Assembly (NCBI GenBank): GCA_034401135.1
Contig: JAWZSP010000009.1
Location: 1,612,001-1,676,000, forward strand
Direction of reading: 5' to 3'
DNA: 64,000 bases
Origin: Volutella citrinella
Taxonomy: Eukaryota; Ascomycota; Sordariomycetes; Hypocreales; Nectriaceae
The notes below the pieces were generated by a model, which made no database searches, was not told the origin of the DNA, and worked only from the letters and a program-made list of their open reading frames with translations. Numbering within the stretch: the stretch's first letter is position 1; every line of letters starts with the position of its first letter. Both the position numbers and the translations under genes were made by a program. Below are positions 11,675-22,220 of the stretch, one piece after another.

Positions 11675-13787
11675 TTAGTTCTTGGATGCCGGCTTTTGCT
11701 GCCATTTCTTCACCCGGTAGACCTCCTTTACGATTCCCCTGATTTGAGCATCGAGGTGGCCAGCCGCAGACCACACCTGACTGTACACCCTCAGAGCGCC
11801 GACATTGAGACGGAGGCGCTGGCGGAGGCGCTCGTCGTTGTACCGCACAAACGAGAGAGCCCAGTAGCTGAGCTGAACTGTTGATGCGAGCGTCACAATG
11901 TAGGCGAAGAAGTGTGTATGAGTATGTAGGGGTGCTCGTAATGTTATCAAATCGCTGATCTCGTTGGCGGACGCAATTGTTTGCTTGGTGTGCATGTTGA
12001 GCGAATGGAGTGATAGAGCTGGGGTATTCGGGGCGCAGGCGTCGATGGAAACCGTTGGCGAAGGATCCAACTGTGAATAAGGCTGATGGAGAAGGACTGA
12101 AAGCGCATGTGCCATCATGTAAGCCTGGAACATCATTTCATCAAATTGTGTCCCTTTGTAGATGGCGCCGCGCTTGTTCAGCGGCAGGCGATGCCTCCAG
12201 TCCGTAAGAAGATTCAAAATCTGGGCAAAATTGTCGTCGTCGGACCCCTTCAAATGTGCTCTCATAAACTGGCCGAGGTTGCGCGCACATTGAATGCGGT
12301 AGGCGAATGAGGAGAACGCCTGTCCGTGGTTCGATATGTCGGACTTGTCCAGATCATGCAAACGGTGAGGTCTGGGTGGGATCAACTGCACACACTGGTC
12401 AGCATACACAAGACTTTGATCGACACCGACTGAGACATCTTACCCCAGATAGGTACTGGTCCTCTTCGCAGGGAAGGTCGACGTCCACGGGGAGGTCGTA
12501 GAGGTTGAAGTTCGTGGCTCTGTGGATTCCCGCAATCAAGGCGTCGACAACATACAAGTCCCACCACGTTCGCCGCCAGCTCTCTTCCACCACGGGTATG
12601 CACTCGCCATTGATGGCAGCAAACAGGCGAGTGTTCAAGCCAATGTACACTGACAGCTTTGTGACGTCCTTGAGCAACTGGTGGACTTCTTCTCTCTTCC
12701 TGGTACCGTCCAGGCCGATGATGAGAACAAGCATTGCTTGGGCCAAATAGCCATCTTTTGGGGTGGTTTCTTGGTACACCAGGTCCCAGGCCTGGTTGAA
12801 CAGAGTAGATGCTTTCTGACCATCGCTAGGTTCGTGAAACAGGCATCCAACCCATCTCATGGCAGCCATGAGGGGTTCAATGGTGCCCTCTGGGACTAGT
12901 GACACGAGGAGCGGCTTTGCCAGCACAAATGGGTGAGCTGAGTGAATGTGGCGGTAGAAGGCATCAATATACTCCTCGGCGAGAGTGGTGGCCCTGATGC
13001 CAGCAGGATACGATAGAGGGCCTACATGGAGGCCGCCAGACTCTGAGGAAAACCAAGGGTATGTGTAAAAGCCAAAGTCGGATTTTGGGCGGGAAAACTG
13101 GACAAAATCGGGATGGACTTGGTCGACCTTGATGCCGGGAGCGAAGTCAACAAAGGCCGACGACGAGGAGGTGCGGGGTTGAGTGCGCACGAGGTCGCCG
13201 GAAGGATCGGCGGCAATGTCGAGGAGCTTCTTCTCGCGAAGAGGGATGACAGAACGATGCCGGGGCGGGTTCCTAGTCGCCTTGTTCCGGCGATTGCCCC
13301 TATATCCACGACGGGACGCAACATATACGCAATCACGGCCAAGAGTAGTGCAGCGCCGGCAAGGTGACTCGCCATCGCATTTGAGGTGTTTACCGCGCTA
13401 GAGGCCGGGCAAGGCGGCGGCAGTTAGTCGCCGGCCAAAGACAGATAGCTATTTGGGGAAGCAAGCGCTGCCCCGTTGGGCAATGAATGGCATGAGACTC
13501 ACGCAGAAGAGACAGGCAGAGGGGGGGGCCGCTGGGACGGACGGAGGAACGGCGGCGGGAGTGGTGTCGTCAGCGTCAGCGGGGGTGGGTGTGGCAGTTG
13601 TGGCGCCAGATTGAGGGCATAGCGTCGGCGAGTCCATAGCGCGCTCGCTGGGCATTGGAGCGGACTCGGGCATCTCGGGGACTACAGGGATGGGCGACGT
13701 CTGGTCCCTGGGAAGCGTGCCATCGCTGGGGGTTGTGTGCGTGTGCGTGTGCGTGTCGGAGGCCGCTGCTGATGACCCGGCGGCCAT
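11675..13787 (-). CDS. Zn2Cys6 transcription factor with fungal-specific middle domain
   Basis: Minus-strand exons are 13787-13503, 13397-12444 and 12385-11675; introns are 105 and 58 bp. The product is 649 residues. The zinc cluster starts at the end of exon 1 (ACLFC) and continues in exon 2 (RGKHLKCDGESPCRRC, TTLGRDC). It is a complete C-x2-C-x6-C-x6-C-x2-C-x6-C set followed by the basic SRRGYRGNRRK linker, so the intron lies inside the cluster. The middle homology region (EEYIDAFYRHIHSAHPFVLA, ESWRRTWWDLYVVDALIAG) is typical of the fungal_trans superfamily. About 90 residues before the cluster are Ser/Thr/Ala/Pro-rich with a THTHTHTT run encoded by a hexanucleotide repeat. It is likely a nuclear regulator with unknown targets. 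It converges with the M20 gene and is divergent from the amidase pseudogene. Confidence 0.9.
13735..13757. repeat. GTGTGC microsatellite inside a coding exon
   Basis: About four copies of a 6-bp GTGTGC unit on the + strand. On the coding strand it encodes alternating Thr and His (THTHTHTT) in the low-complexity N-terminus of the Zn2Cys6 regulator. Length change by whole units would not alter the frame. Confidence 0.8.
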
Positions 13788-15538
13788 GGCTGCGGAGGAT
13801 GGCGTGGAGTTCCCGGTCGCTGCGTCGCGGCTCCGACCGGGCGCGTGTCGATTGAGCCTGATGAAAACAACGGAGCGAAGACGGCCATTTTTGACTCGGC
13901 TGCCAACGCCATTTCCACTCTGCCTCGCAGGAGCACGCCCCTGTCAAGTGCCCGTCCGGGCTTTAACTTTGAGGGGTTCGGCCACTCTAGCTCCAGGGAG
14001 TTGGGCAGGTGGGCCCGGCCCGATATTGACCCGGTTACCAGTCCCGAGTCCTGATGTCCAGCTCTGGGCTCAGAATGGAGAGCACCTGGTGAATCCAGCG
14101 ACAGTACCATGACAGCATCTTGTCATTTGGACCAGCACAGCGAGCAATCAATACACGTCCAAGAACAGGGTTCGCCCTGTCCGTCAGCCATCGTTTGCAA
14201 CAGTGTCCATCATCAATTAGCTGACTGGATTGCTCTTGGGCAGAAGGCCGGCGACTCATTCGCATCCATCCCCGACAACGTCCCCGACAACGTCACCGAG
14301 AGCCCGTTCTTCGAGGAACTAATCAACCAGCCTCTACTGCCCGATTTCCATCTACAGCCGGTTCCCTCGGTCGCCTCGAGTCTACAAATTCCGATCGACC
14401 TACATGCCTCCGCACCTGTCGCACCTGTCGCAACCAACCCAGAGCAAGTCCGCTGCTGGCTGGAGGGCTGCGGGGTGCACCACGACTAAATAACAACAAT
14501 GACGTGGGCGATGATGTCGGTGATGGTTGACAAAGGAATAGATCGTATATTCTCTTCCGACAGTTATCCCTTAAGCTCCAGCATGCGTCGGACCGAACCA
14601 TATCGTAGTCGAGGACACCCCGAATAAGACATGCATATTGAATGAACGGGACACGTTGGAAGGGAACCCTCCCGCGAATGAAAGCCCATGGTTTTTACTT
14701 GATGTATGCGGAAGTGCCGATACTACCTGCTTTCCGACACACCACCAGATGGCGCGTACGTTGAAGGCAGGGACAATCTTGTGAAGTCATGGAAGCGATG
14801 CCTAACTATGATGACCTGCATACCATTTGGCCAGATCCTGCATCGCCTTGATACTGAAATGGCCAAAGAGCTCTGCACGGGGTGGTTCTTCGGAGAGCTT
14901 GTATTCCTTCCTCCTCTTAACCTACCGGTCTTTTCTCATCATCCATAATGAGATGGCCACATCTTCGCTCCATTCCCCATCCATTCACCTTACTCATGCC
15001 CCCATCCCTCCTGTGCGTCAAGTTCAGACCTCTTTAACACTGTCACTGTATTCGTAGTCAAATAGAGCTTTCCACTGCAAGTCACCAGTGCATTGTATAT
15101 TTTCCCCGAGGCCACTCCCCTCCGTCTCTTCTGCAGCGTGGGCAAAATGCTCCTAAGATATACTATGAGCAATTCGCCGCCCCCCCCTCCCTAGGTCGAT
15201 TGTCGTCCTTGTCCGCTCGCTAGCTGTGCTTCACCCTCACTCTCTACTATAGTACCCACTACACACCACACGCTACACGCTCCATCCACCACCGCAGCCC
15301 GGCGCTAATTAGTTTAAGGTTCCGACCAAGACAACTGCTGGCGGTACCTGAGCACCGCCAACCCAGCCTAACCACTGCGCTGAGCCCAGCCTGTGCGCTC
15401 CTTCCTTCTGTCCATCTATCGTGCCTGCCGCTGTGCTGCCCAACAACAGCGGGCTGGCCTTGCCTTTCCCGCGATCCATTCCCGTGCGCGCCGCTGTTTT
15501 ACTTCTTTACTTCCCCCAAGTCAAAATCTTCTTGCCGG
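13788..15538. other. Long intergenic region upstream of the amidase pseudogene
   Basis: About 1.75 kb. A 126-codon open frame at 14109-14489 has no recognisable family, no splice support and no close promoter, so I do not call it. From about 14920 the top strand becomes very C/T-rich, resembling the promoter and leader of a strongly expressed gene. Confidence 0.4.
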
Positions 15539-15911
15539 GTAAGTCAATCGTGTGCTGCCTTCTCCTTGCATCCGTTCATTTATTCCCGCCAGCACTCGGC
15601 TACACACTCCGTCACTCGCACATTCTCTACATTCACATCGCATCGCATCACATCGCATCGCAACAGCCCTCTTCATCGCCCCATCACTGCTGCTCATCAT
15701 TGCTTTCTAGCTCCACTGTCCTCTCTCGCCCTCCCATGACAGTGCGATTGACCAGGCTTGTCCTAATGCTCACTTGGCTAGCCGGCATGATTGCATTGCT
15801 TTCAACCTTCTTCAGACACCCCCTCTTCAGGGCTCTGTACCATTGCCCCTCCATCTCCCGGATGACGTTTTGCAAGCTCCATACCGCTAACAATTCTTGT
15901 TTATCCTGCAG
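15539..15911 (+). other. Probable 5' leader intron of the amidase gene
   Basis: A strong donor (GGGTAAGTC at 15537-15545) and a strong acceptor (ATCCTGCAG ending at 15911) enclose 373 bp ending five bases before the amidase ATG. This is much longer than the coding introns in the window. Leader introns of this kind are known in highly expressed fungal genes. No transcript data are available, so the call is an inference. Confidence 0.35.
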
Positions 15912-15916
15912 GCAAC

Positions 15917-18072
15917 ATGGCCTTCCCGAAGAACCACCTCCCGCCCTTCGACGTACTCAACGCGACGGCTGTAGATTAAAGAGTTTTGCTCAGTGAGCAG
16001 AGAACCACGAGTGTCGAGCTTGCCCAGGCCTATCTGCACCAAATACAGCTCCACAACCGCAATGGGGCAAAGCTCAACGCCATCATTAGCGTGGTGCCTG
16101 AAAAACTGGTCCTAGAAGCTGCCGCACAGCTTGATCAAGAGAGGGCCCGAGGCAAGCTACGCAGCGCATACCACGGAATTCCATTCATAGTAAAGGTCAG
16201 ATTCCCAATACTTCCCCTGTTCCACATCGCCATAGCCTTCCCCCTTTCGTCGCCGCCTTGACAAGCATTCATAAGCATAAACCAAGACTCCAGAAGCATA
16301 AACCAAGACTCCAGAAGCATAAACCAAGACTAACACGATCTAGGACACTACGTGGACTGACCCATCCTTTACACTTCCTACCACTTCTGGCGCTTTGGCT
16401 TTCGACAAGGCAATCGCTCGCAAGAATGCCGATATTGTCCAGATGGTTGGCTTTGCCCCTTTGCGGCTTCATCCGTCTCTGGTCCTTTCCTGGCTGACCG
16501 GTAATTTAGCTACTCGATGCAGGCCTCATTTTGTTAGCGAAAGCCAATCTGTCCGTACGTCCGCCGCAGAGGCACTTGCCTTCCGAAAGCAAAAACAAAG
16601 TGTTTCTAATTTTACGACTAGGAAATGGCAGGCATGAGAGGTTTCGGTGGCTATGTTGGGTGGCCGACCGTTGGTGAGTATGTCAAACCCAGGCCCAACA
16701 CGTGTCTCTTGGCAAAATGTCTGATGCTCGAGACACAGCCAAACACAGACGCCATATGTCATCGGAGGTGTCGACCCCAGCGATACTTGGCTTGGCATGA
16801 GTGTTAGTGAAGCGACACAAATCCCATGGTTCCAGTCGGTACTGACATGTACATAGACACCAGGCGGGTCATCCTCCGGATCGGCCGTAGCTGTTGCGGC
16901 AGGGATGGTACCAATCTCGCTCGGTACCGAAACGGAGGGTTCTATCTTGGTTCCAAGCGACCGGGCTGCTCTCTACTCGCTCAAATTCACCGTTGGCAAG
17001 GTTTCGACCTGAGGAACCTTGCGATACCCCCATTTTCACCGACTCGTTAGGTACCATGGCGAAGTCGTCAAAGGATATCGCTACACTTCTCGACATCCTT
17101 ACGCCCATGCAGGGCCGAACACATCACGACTTCCTTGTCGATTCTTTCAAGGGGATGCGCATTGGCTTTCTTGACCCGAAGGAGTGGGCCCCTGGTGCGG
17201 AAGCTGTGCGGCCAAACGATGATTACACGAAGCAGACTATCAGCACCTTGCGCTCTGCTATGCATGAAAATGTCCTGCTGACACGTTTGATAGGCCGACG
17301 AGATTTCACAAGTTATCGGATTAGTCGAGAGAGCAGGTGCCGAGGTTAAGCGGGGCATCAGGCTTCGCCATTTCAGCTCGGACGATGATCAGATGTTCAG
17401 CGACCTAGCAGGTAAGCATTCAATTCAACATACTTCAACGGTGCAGATGGCTTGCAGTTTTTACTAACGCATTTCTGCAGCTAGATACTATGCTGTCGAG
17501 GCCGAGTAATTTATCCGTGGTCTGGATGGCTCTGCTGTCCAAACCCTCTCCGAGTTGGTCAAGTTCAACAAGGATCACACTGCCGAATGCCTCCCTCCTG
17601 GTTCGTTCTTTGCCAGTCGCACCGCACTCTTGCAAACTCACGCTGACAATATGCAATAAGTGGTCCTGGCCAGGAGATTCTAGTAGCCGCTGCCAACCCC
17701 AATCTCTCAGCTGGCCAGTATGAGACCTACGCAAATCAGCTTCGTGTAAACAACAAGGACCAAGGCATAGACAAAACACTCAAGGAATAGGACGTTGATG
17801 TCATCATAGGAACTCCCACGGGGCGTATGATCACTGTTGCGGCTGTCGCAGGATGCCCTCTGGGCTCTCTTCCACTTGGATACGCCCGTTTCAATGGTCG
17901 TCCTTTTGTGCTTGTGGTCATCGCCCCAGCCAACGCCGAAGCTCTCATACTCAGGGTCATGAGTGCCTGGGAAGCCACTGTTCCCCCGGTGCCAGCCGCC
18001 ACCTCAGCTTCACAACTGGCAGAACAAGCCTCTCGATCAGTAGGTTCGTTTCCAGCCCGTGAAATAGTGTAG
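15917..18072 (+). pseudogene. Amidase-signature family pseudogene
   Basis: Homology blocks of the amidase signature family run in order: RTTSVELAQAYLHQIQ, AYHGIPFIVK (catalytic Lys), [64 protein letters not shown] (Ser region), SLGTETEG and DVDVIIGTP. The start MAFPKNHLPPF at 15917 is followed after 20 codons by TAA (15977-15979). Further in-frame stops lie at 17509-17511 (TAA) and 17788-17790 (TAG). A one-base frame change is needed near 17010, and one intron junction near 16670-16740 does not keep phase. Introns with good ends remain (for example 16196-16343). The intact enzyme would hydrolyse amides. With at least three stops and a frameshift it cannot make a full enzyme. All three stops could have arisen from Gln codons by C-to-T change. 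Confidence 0.9.
16273..16332. repeat. 21-bp minisatellite in an amidase intron
   Basis: Three near-perfect copies of a 21-bp unit beginning AAGCATAAACCAAGAC at 16273, 16294 and 16315, the last truncated. They lie within intron 16196-16343 and explain its unusual length of 148 bp. Confidence 0.85.
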
Positions 18073-18492
18073 GAACATTGTGCTCATTTTGGTTACAGGC
18101 AACCTGTAGAACATTCACGCCCCGCTACATTTAGAAGTGCCATGTAGCAATAGTGCACATGATTTGCTCTTTTCGTACTGGCAAGCACCCTTTTCAGGTA
18201 GCATCAGCATGCTGGGTTAGCAGAAGAAGGCAAGGCCAATATCCCAGAACCACTGGGTCCAAGAAAAGACGATGAGGGGTTAGACACAGAGGAAGGAATG
18301 AGTTCGTTTCTGTGACGGTCACTACGGCATAAAATTATCTCCATCATATATAGCCGTTCAAATATGTAGCACTCATCATCTGGCTAAATACCCTGTGCAC
18401 AACTATTCCTCAAGCGATACTTCAACGCATCCAGATATCCCAACTCGGCACCTCTACTTACCTGCCTCAACCAACCCCAAGAAAGGGATTTA
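18073..18492. other. Intergenic region
   Basis: About 420 bp between the amidase remnant and the 3' end of the minus-strand membrane protein gene. I see no gene, repeat or regulatory element. Confidence 0.45.
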
Positions 18493-19975
18493 TTATTTCT
18501 TTCCTGAAGTGGCGTCCAGAGTAAGTGATGCGATCGCGACGCCTGTCTGTACGAGAGCAATCACGATGCTCAACCCGGCCAAGCCTACAAATGTCCAATA
18601 TCGCAATGGATCTCGAGTGTCGAAAAAGAGTGTCGAGAAATCGTTCGGACTTTGCTGGTGCATGTACTCCTGCAACCTGAGAAGCGTTTCGCCGAGGAAC
18701 GGGAAATCAATATTCGCCGTGTAGTTGGCCCGAATTGGAGGGGCCATCAAGTGGTCAAATAGAACATTCTCATGCCATCTTTTGTGCAGAGATCAGATAG
18801 GAGCTGGTCATCACTCATGGCCCGACTCCATGTCGTAAGAAGAGTCTTCTGTGCTTGTTTCCGAGATCTCTTGTCCTGACCAAAGACGACGCCGAACGTG
18901 ATGAGTATTTCGCGGCACAACCCATCGAATGGGGTGGCATCAAGGTGCTCCGTATTGTGCGAACCGCCAAGTATGCCATGGCCATTGCTTCGCATCAGTC
19001 TGTGCATACATGAGTTAGACAGGCAGGTCAGTGTCCAAATATTCCCGAGACGTACTTATTCAGGGCGGCTGTTGATTCTGGATCGCTCCAGCATATCAGC
19101 GCGCAATAAGCCGGGTATGCAAATAAACGTAGAACTCGATTCTTTTCATCCAGGTGCAGATGATGCGTCATGTCGGCTACCAACTCAATGTTGAGCTTTC
19201 CTACACGGAGTAGGTTCGCGTAGAACACATTCGATGCTGTCACCGTCAGGAGTCGAGGCGCTTCAGCTTGAATGCTCTTCCCAGATGAGAGCTTGTCTTG
19301 GGTCGAAAACGAGATCGGGGCACATCTCTGAGGTAGGCGAAGCCCAAAAGACCCAAAGACCTGATCAAACACCTTTTGTGATGAATCTTCAACATCTACC
19401 GAACTCTTGGATATCGAACCCACGTTCTGACATCTCGAGACGATCGGTGAGGATGCTGGAAGCGTAATCTCCATCTTGGCAGGTGACTGAGGTATCCTTT
19501 GGTCGTACAACTTGGACAGCCATCCAAGAAGCACATATATCCCCTGGTATAGTTCGGCATCATTTCTCAGCGGTTTGGTGGCATCCACGTGTGCAACACA
19601 TGCCCTGGAAAATGAATGAAAATGGACTTGATCTGCCTCGTTGATGGCTTCAAAGATTCCCTGTAAAGATACGTCCTCTGCTTCCAAGATTGCCAGTTTC
19701 AATGTGTTGAGGAGAAAGGAGAGAGATTGGTTGCTTAAGCTCGAACATGGGTTGAGGCTGCGATGTTGTTGCGCCGCTCTCGCCGTAATATGCTTATGAA
19801 ACCATTGGGTACAGCGCAAAAACAGGACATTTGCCTCCTTCGAATTAGCCTGAAACTGTCTGAAAATTGCCGGTCTCAGCTGGATACCAGTGTCTAGAAA
19901 AGAAGTTCAAGAAGTTAGCTTAATGTCAACGTGAATCGCCAGTAGGAAAAGTAAGATGGAGAGAGTACCATTCAT
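18493..19975 (-). pseudogene. Fungal single-pass membrane protein of unknown function, broken by a one-base frameshift
   Basis: Minus-strand exons are 19975-19969 (a 7-base first exon, ATG AAT G), 19893-19056 and 18999-18493; introns are 75 and 56 bp. The N-terminus reads MNDTGIQLRPAIFRQFQ. The C-terminus contains DHLMAPPIRANYTANIDFPF and one hydrophobic helix (YWTFVGLAGLSIVIALVQTG). To my recollection this pattern occurs in uncharacterised fungal proteins, often with HENV before DHLMAPPIRANY. In exon 3 the frame shifts by one base in an A4 run (plus-strand T run 18780-18783): upstream reads SDLCTK and downstream reads WHENVLFDHLM. One more A would join them, and total exon length is one short of a multiple of three. 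It may be a real mutation or a homopolymer assembly error. Otherwise the gene would encode about 450 residues. Confidence 0.7.
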
Positions 19976-20885
19976 CTTATCTTATCATATGCTGTCTTGT
20001 CTTGCTTAGCTTTGTATTGGTTCTGTAGGGACATGGTGCGGGGTCGAGGATAATAAATACTAGCCCAGCTTCCAGATTTGGGCATCATCTGCACCTTGCC
20101 TCTTCTTTTTTTAGGTCAATGCCTGGGCAGCCAAGGAAATTACAAATGGCCAGGACTTTCAGCCGTACGCCACATACTCCAGCTGATGCCCCCCCCCGAC
20201 CGCTACATAATTTTATGCAGCAGCTCCAAGGACTGTCCCAAAGCGGTAGTGGCTTTGGTCGGGTCGCTTTCTCGGCTGCTTGATGGTGGCTGAAGACGTT
20301 AGTTGACATTGATACAACGCACATCTTTTTGTCATACCCTTGTTGCCTCTCCCAACTTGCTACGTACCTCGATTGCTACCGTGTCTGATTCAAGCTTTCA
20401 TATTCTTTCTATTAACGACTCCAGCTTTAACTGTATTCTACCGGTCAGAGTGGATACAGTTGGGTTACACAGCTAGTTGAGCCAAATATACACATCAAGC
20501 AACTCAGTTGTCGATGCAGACGCAAAGGCAGAGATGACTCCTGTCTGGGCTTAATAGAAAACTTTATCAGACCAATAAGGATACAGATGCGGCTTTCCTC
20601 AGCCTCCTGCTTCCTGGCCACGCCCAATCAAGCCTGCTCACACGAGGCCGAGGGTTGACATGCCCGCGAAAGCCAACAAAAATCAACGCAAGTCAACAAT
20701 ATGCCTCTCAAACGCCGAGTCTTCCAAATAGAGCGCAGCCTATCCGAAAGACGCCGCTCGACAGGTCGGACCGGTCCGCTGAAGTGCCCTCTGATTCTAC
20801 CTGGTGATGCAGCTGTAGTGTAATTCTTCCTCTAAGTCTGCGAATGTCGATCTAAGCATCGTGATAGCCTTACTTACACACAGCC

Positions 20886-21015
20886 CCAGCTGCTGTTACA
20901 TGCTGCCTCGATCTGCTGTTTCAAGCTGCCGCTGCCCGCGGCCGCCTGCCTGTGCCGTTGGAAGCTGCCTGCCCGAAGCTGCCGTCGCAAGCTGCCTGCC
21001 TGAGCCTGCCGTCGG
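20886..21015. repeat. Degenerate GCTGCC/AAGCTGCC short repeats
   Basis: The words GCTGCC, AAGCTGCC and CCTGCC recur about ten times with irregular spacing. It is not a clean tandem array. It could be a worn minisatellite or a fragment of a mobile element. Confidence 0.5.
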
Positions 21016-21479
21016 TAATCATGTTGACTTGCCGCTACCTACAATTCCTAAATGGATTTTGAGGACATGTATTAATAGGACCTCGTGCCTCCGCATGCCG
21101 ATAAGTAGACTGCTGATTGGCTAACGCGGCCGGGGTCGGCCGATGGCTCAACTGGGGCGGCCATGAAGGAGCCGCCATTGTTTCTGATCAGGCCTACTAA
21201 AAACCTATAATAGCGAACACGTGGGGTTCCAGTTGATCTTAGATGATCTTAATAATCTATGAGATCTAGTAGCTTATCTCTAAAAATCCTGAAGTCGGCT
21301 GAACATTACATTAGGAGTGCGCTGGATCCTGCTCAGACTCGACTCCTCTGCCCCCTTCACCTTGGCACTTGTAACAGAGAGGGCGAACAGGAACCTAGAT
21401 CCATACCGAATGATACGGCCTTGGAGGTGCAGGAATGTAATGCGTGTTACACTTCTTTTTCAAGGCGGCCGAACCAACC

Positions 21480-21487
21480 TATATAAA
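21480..21487 (+). promoter_or_regulatory. TATA box of the small secreted protein gene
   Basis: TATATAAA lies 108 bp upstream of the ATG at 21595, followed by a C/A-rich leader. The spacing suits a fungal core promoter with a leader of about 50-80 bases. Confidence 0.6.
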
Positions 21488-21594
21488 CAGTGCATTCTCA
21501 CCACAACATCATCTCGTAGCACGCACCACAAGACACGAGTACAGCAGCAAAACATAGCACCAACACAGTCATCCTTTTTGGCAATCATTTCAAT

Positions 21595-22008
21595 ATGAAG
21601 TTCGACGTCGCAAGCATCGCTACCCTTCTCCTTACGGCACAGGGAGCTCTCGCCGCCCCTCCCCTCCTGACCAGCCGCCAGAGCCTAAACCCATCCGTCT
21701 GCGTCAAGCGCAACCCGGGATGGGAGGTTATGAGCACCACCATCCCACATGAATTGGGCGCTACAATTTGTCAAAAGCTTTGGAAGGAACTCAAAACGTA
21801 CCAGGAGTGCGTAAATGTCCCCGAACAGATCAAGAACAAACAGGGACAAGTCTTGATGAATTACTGCACATACCAAGGCAATACTCTCAAGTGGAAGGTT
21901 GTTGACCCTACGGAGAAGTGCAATGGGGAAGGTATTATGTGGGCTTGGAGGGACGCCACGAATGGCAGTCAGTTTGGCAAGATTGACTGCTATCGTAAGG
22001 GCATGTAA
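21595..22008 (+). CDS. Small secreted cysteine-containing protein
   Basis: A single exon of 137 residues. MKFDVASIATLLLTAQGALA is a clear signal peptide with an Ala-x-Ala site, followed by APPLLTSRQ, which might be a further processing region. The mature part has six cysteines (in SVCVK, TICQK, QECVN, NYCTY, EKCNG and IDCYR), enough for three disulfides, plus a WAWRD block. I recognise no family. Size, secretion, even cysteine number and isolated location fit the broad class of candidate effectors or secreted antimicrobial proteins, but this is inference. A canonical TATA box precedes it. Confidence 0.8.
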   Translation: MKFDVASIATLLLTAQGALAAPPLLTSRQSLNPSVCVKRNPGWEVMSTTIPHELGATICQKLWKELKTYQECVNVPEQIKNKQGQVLMNYCTYQGNTLKWKVVDPTEKCNGEGIMWAWRDATNGSQFGKIDCYRKGM

Positions 22009-22220
22009 GGCGTTTGGGCCTGTGAGATTTGGGATCGAGTTGTGGAGCTTTGAAGGAGATGCATAGGAAGTATTTGAGCGAGTTTAGGGAAGATGTAGTG
22101 CGAGACCAGCTTATGGGTGGAATACATTACGCAATTGACCAACTTGCGCTTCGATCTAGTGACCTGGACGCATCTGGAGCGATCGGTGTAATTCTTGAGT
22201 TGTATTCATCTCTGTTGAAC

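Larger units (their letters stand above)
19976..21594. other. Long intergenic region with a degenerate GC-rich repeat
   Basis: About 1.6 kb without a supported gene. It contains a 12-bp perfect palindrome, CGGACCGGTCCG, at 20767-20778, and a GCTGCC-rich stretch at about 20886-21015. The right end is the promoter of the small secreted protein, with a TATATAAA at 21480-21487. Confidence 0.5.

Noticed and set aside
14109..14489. 126-codon open frame on the + strand upstream of the amidase
   Set aside because: No recognisable domain, no signal peptide, no splice structure and no promoter evidence. Length alone is within chance for this GC content.
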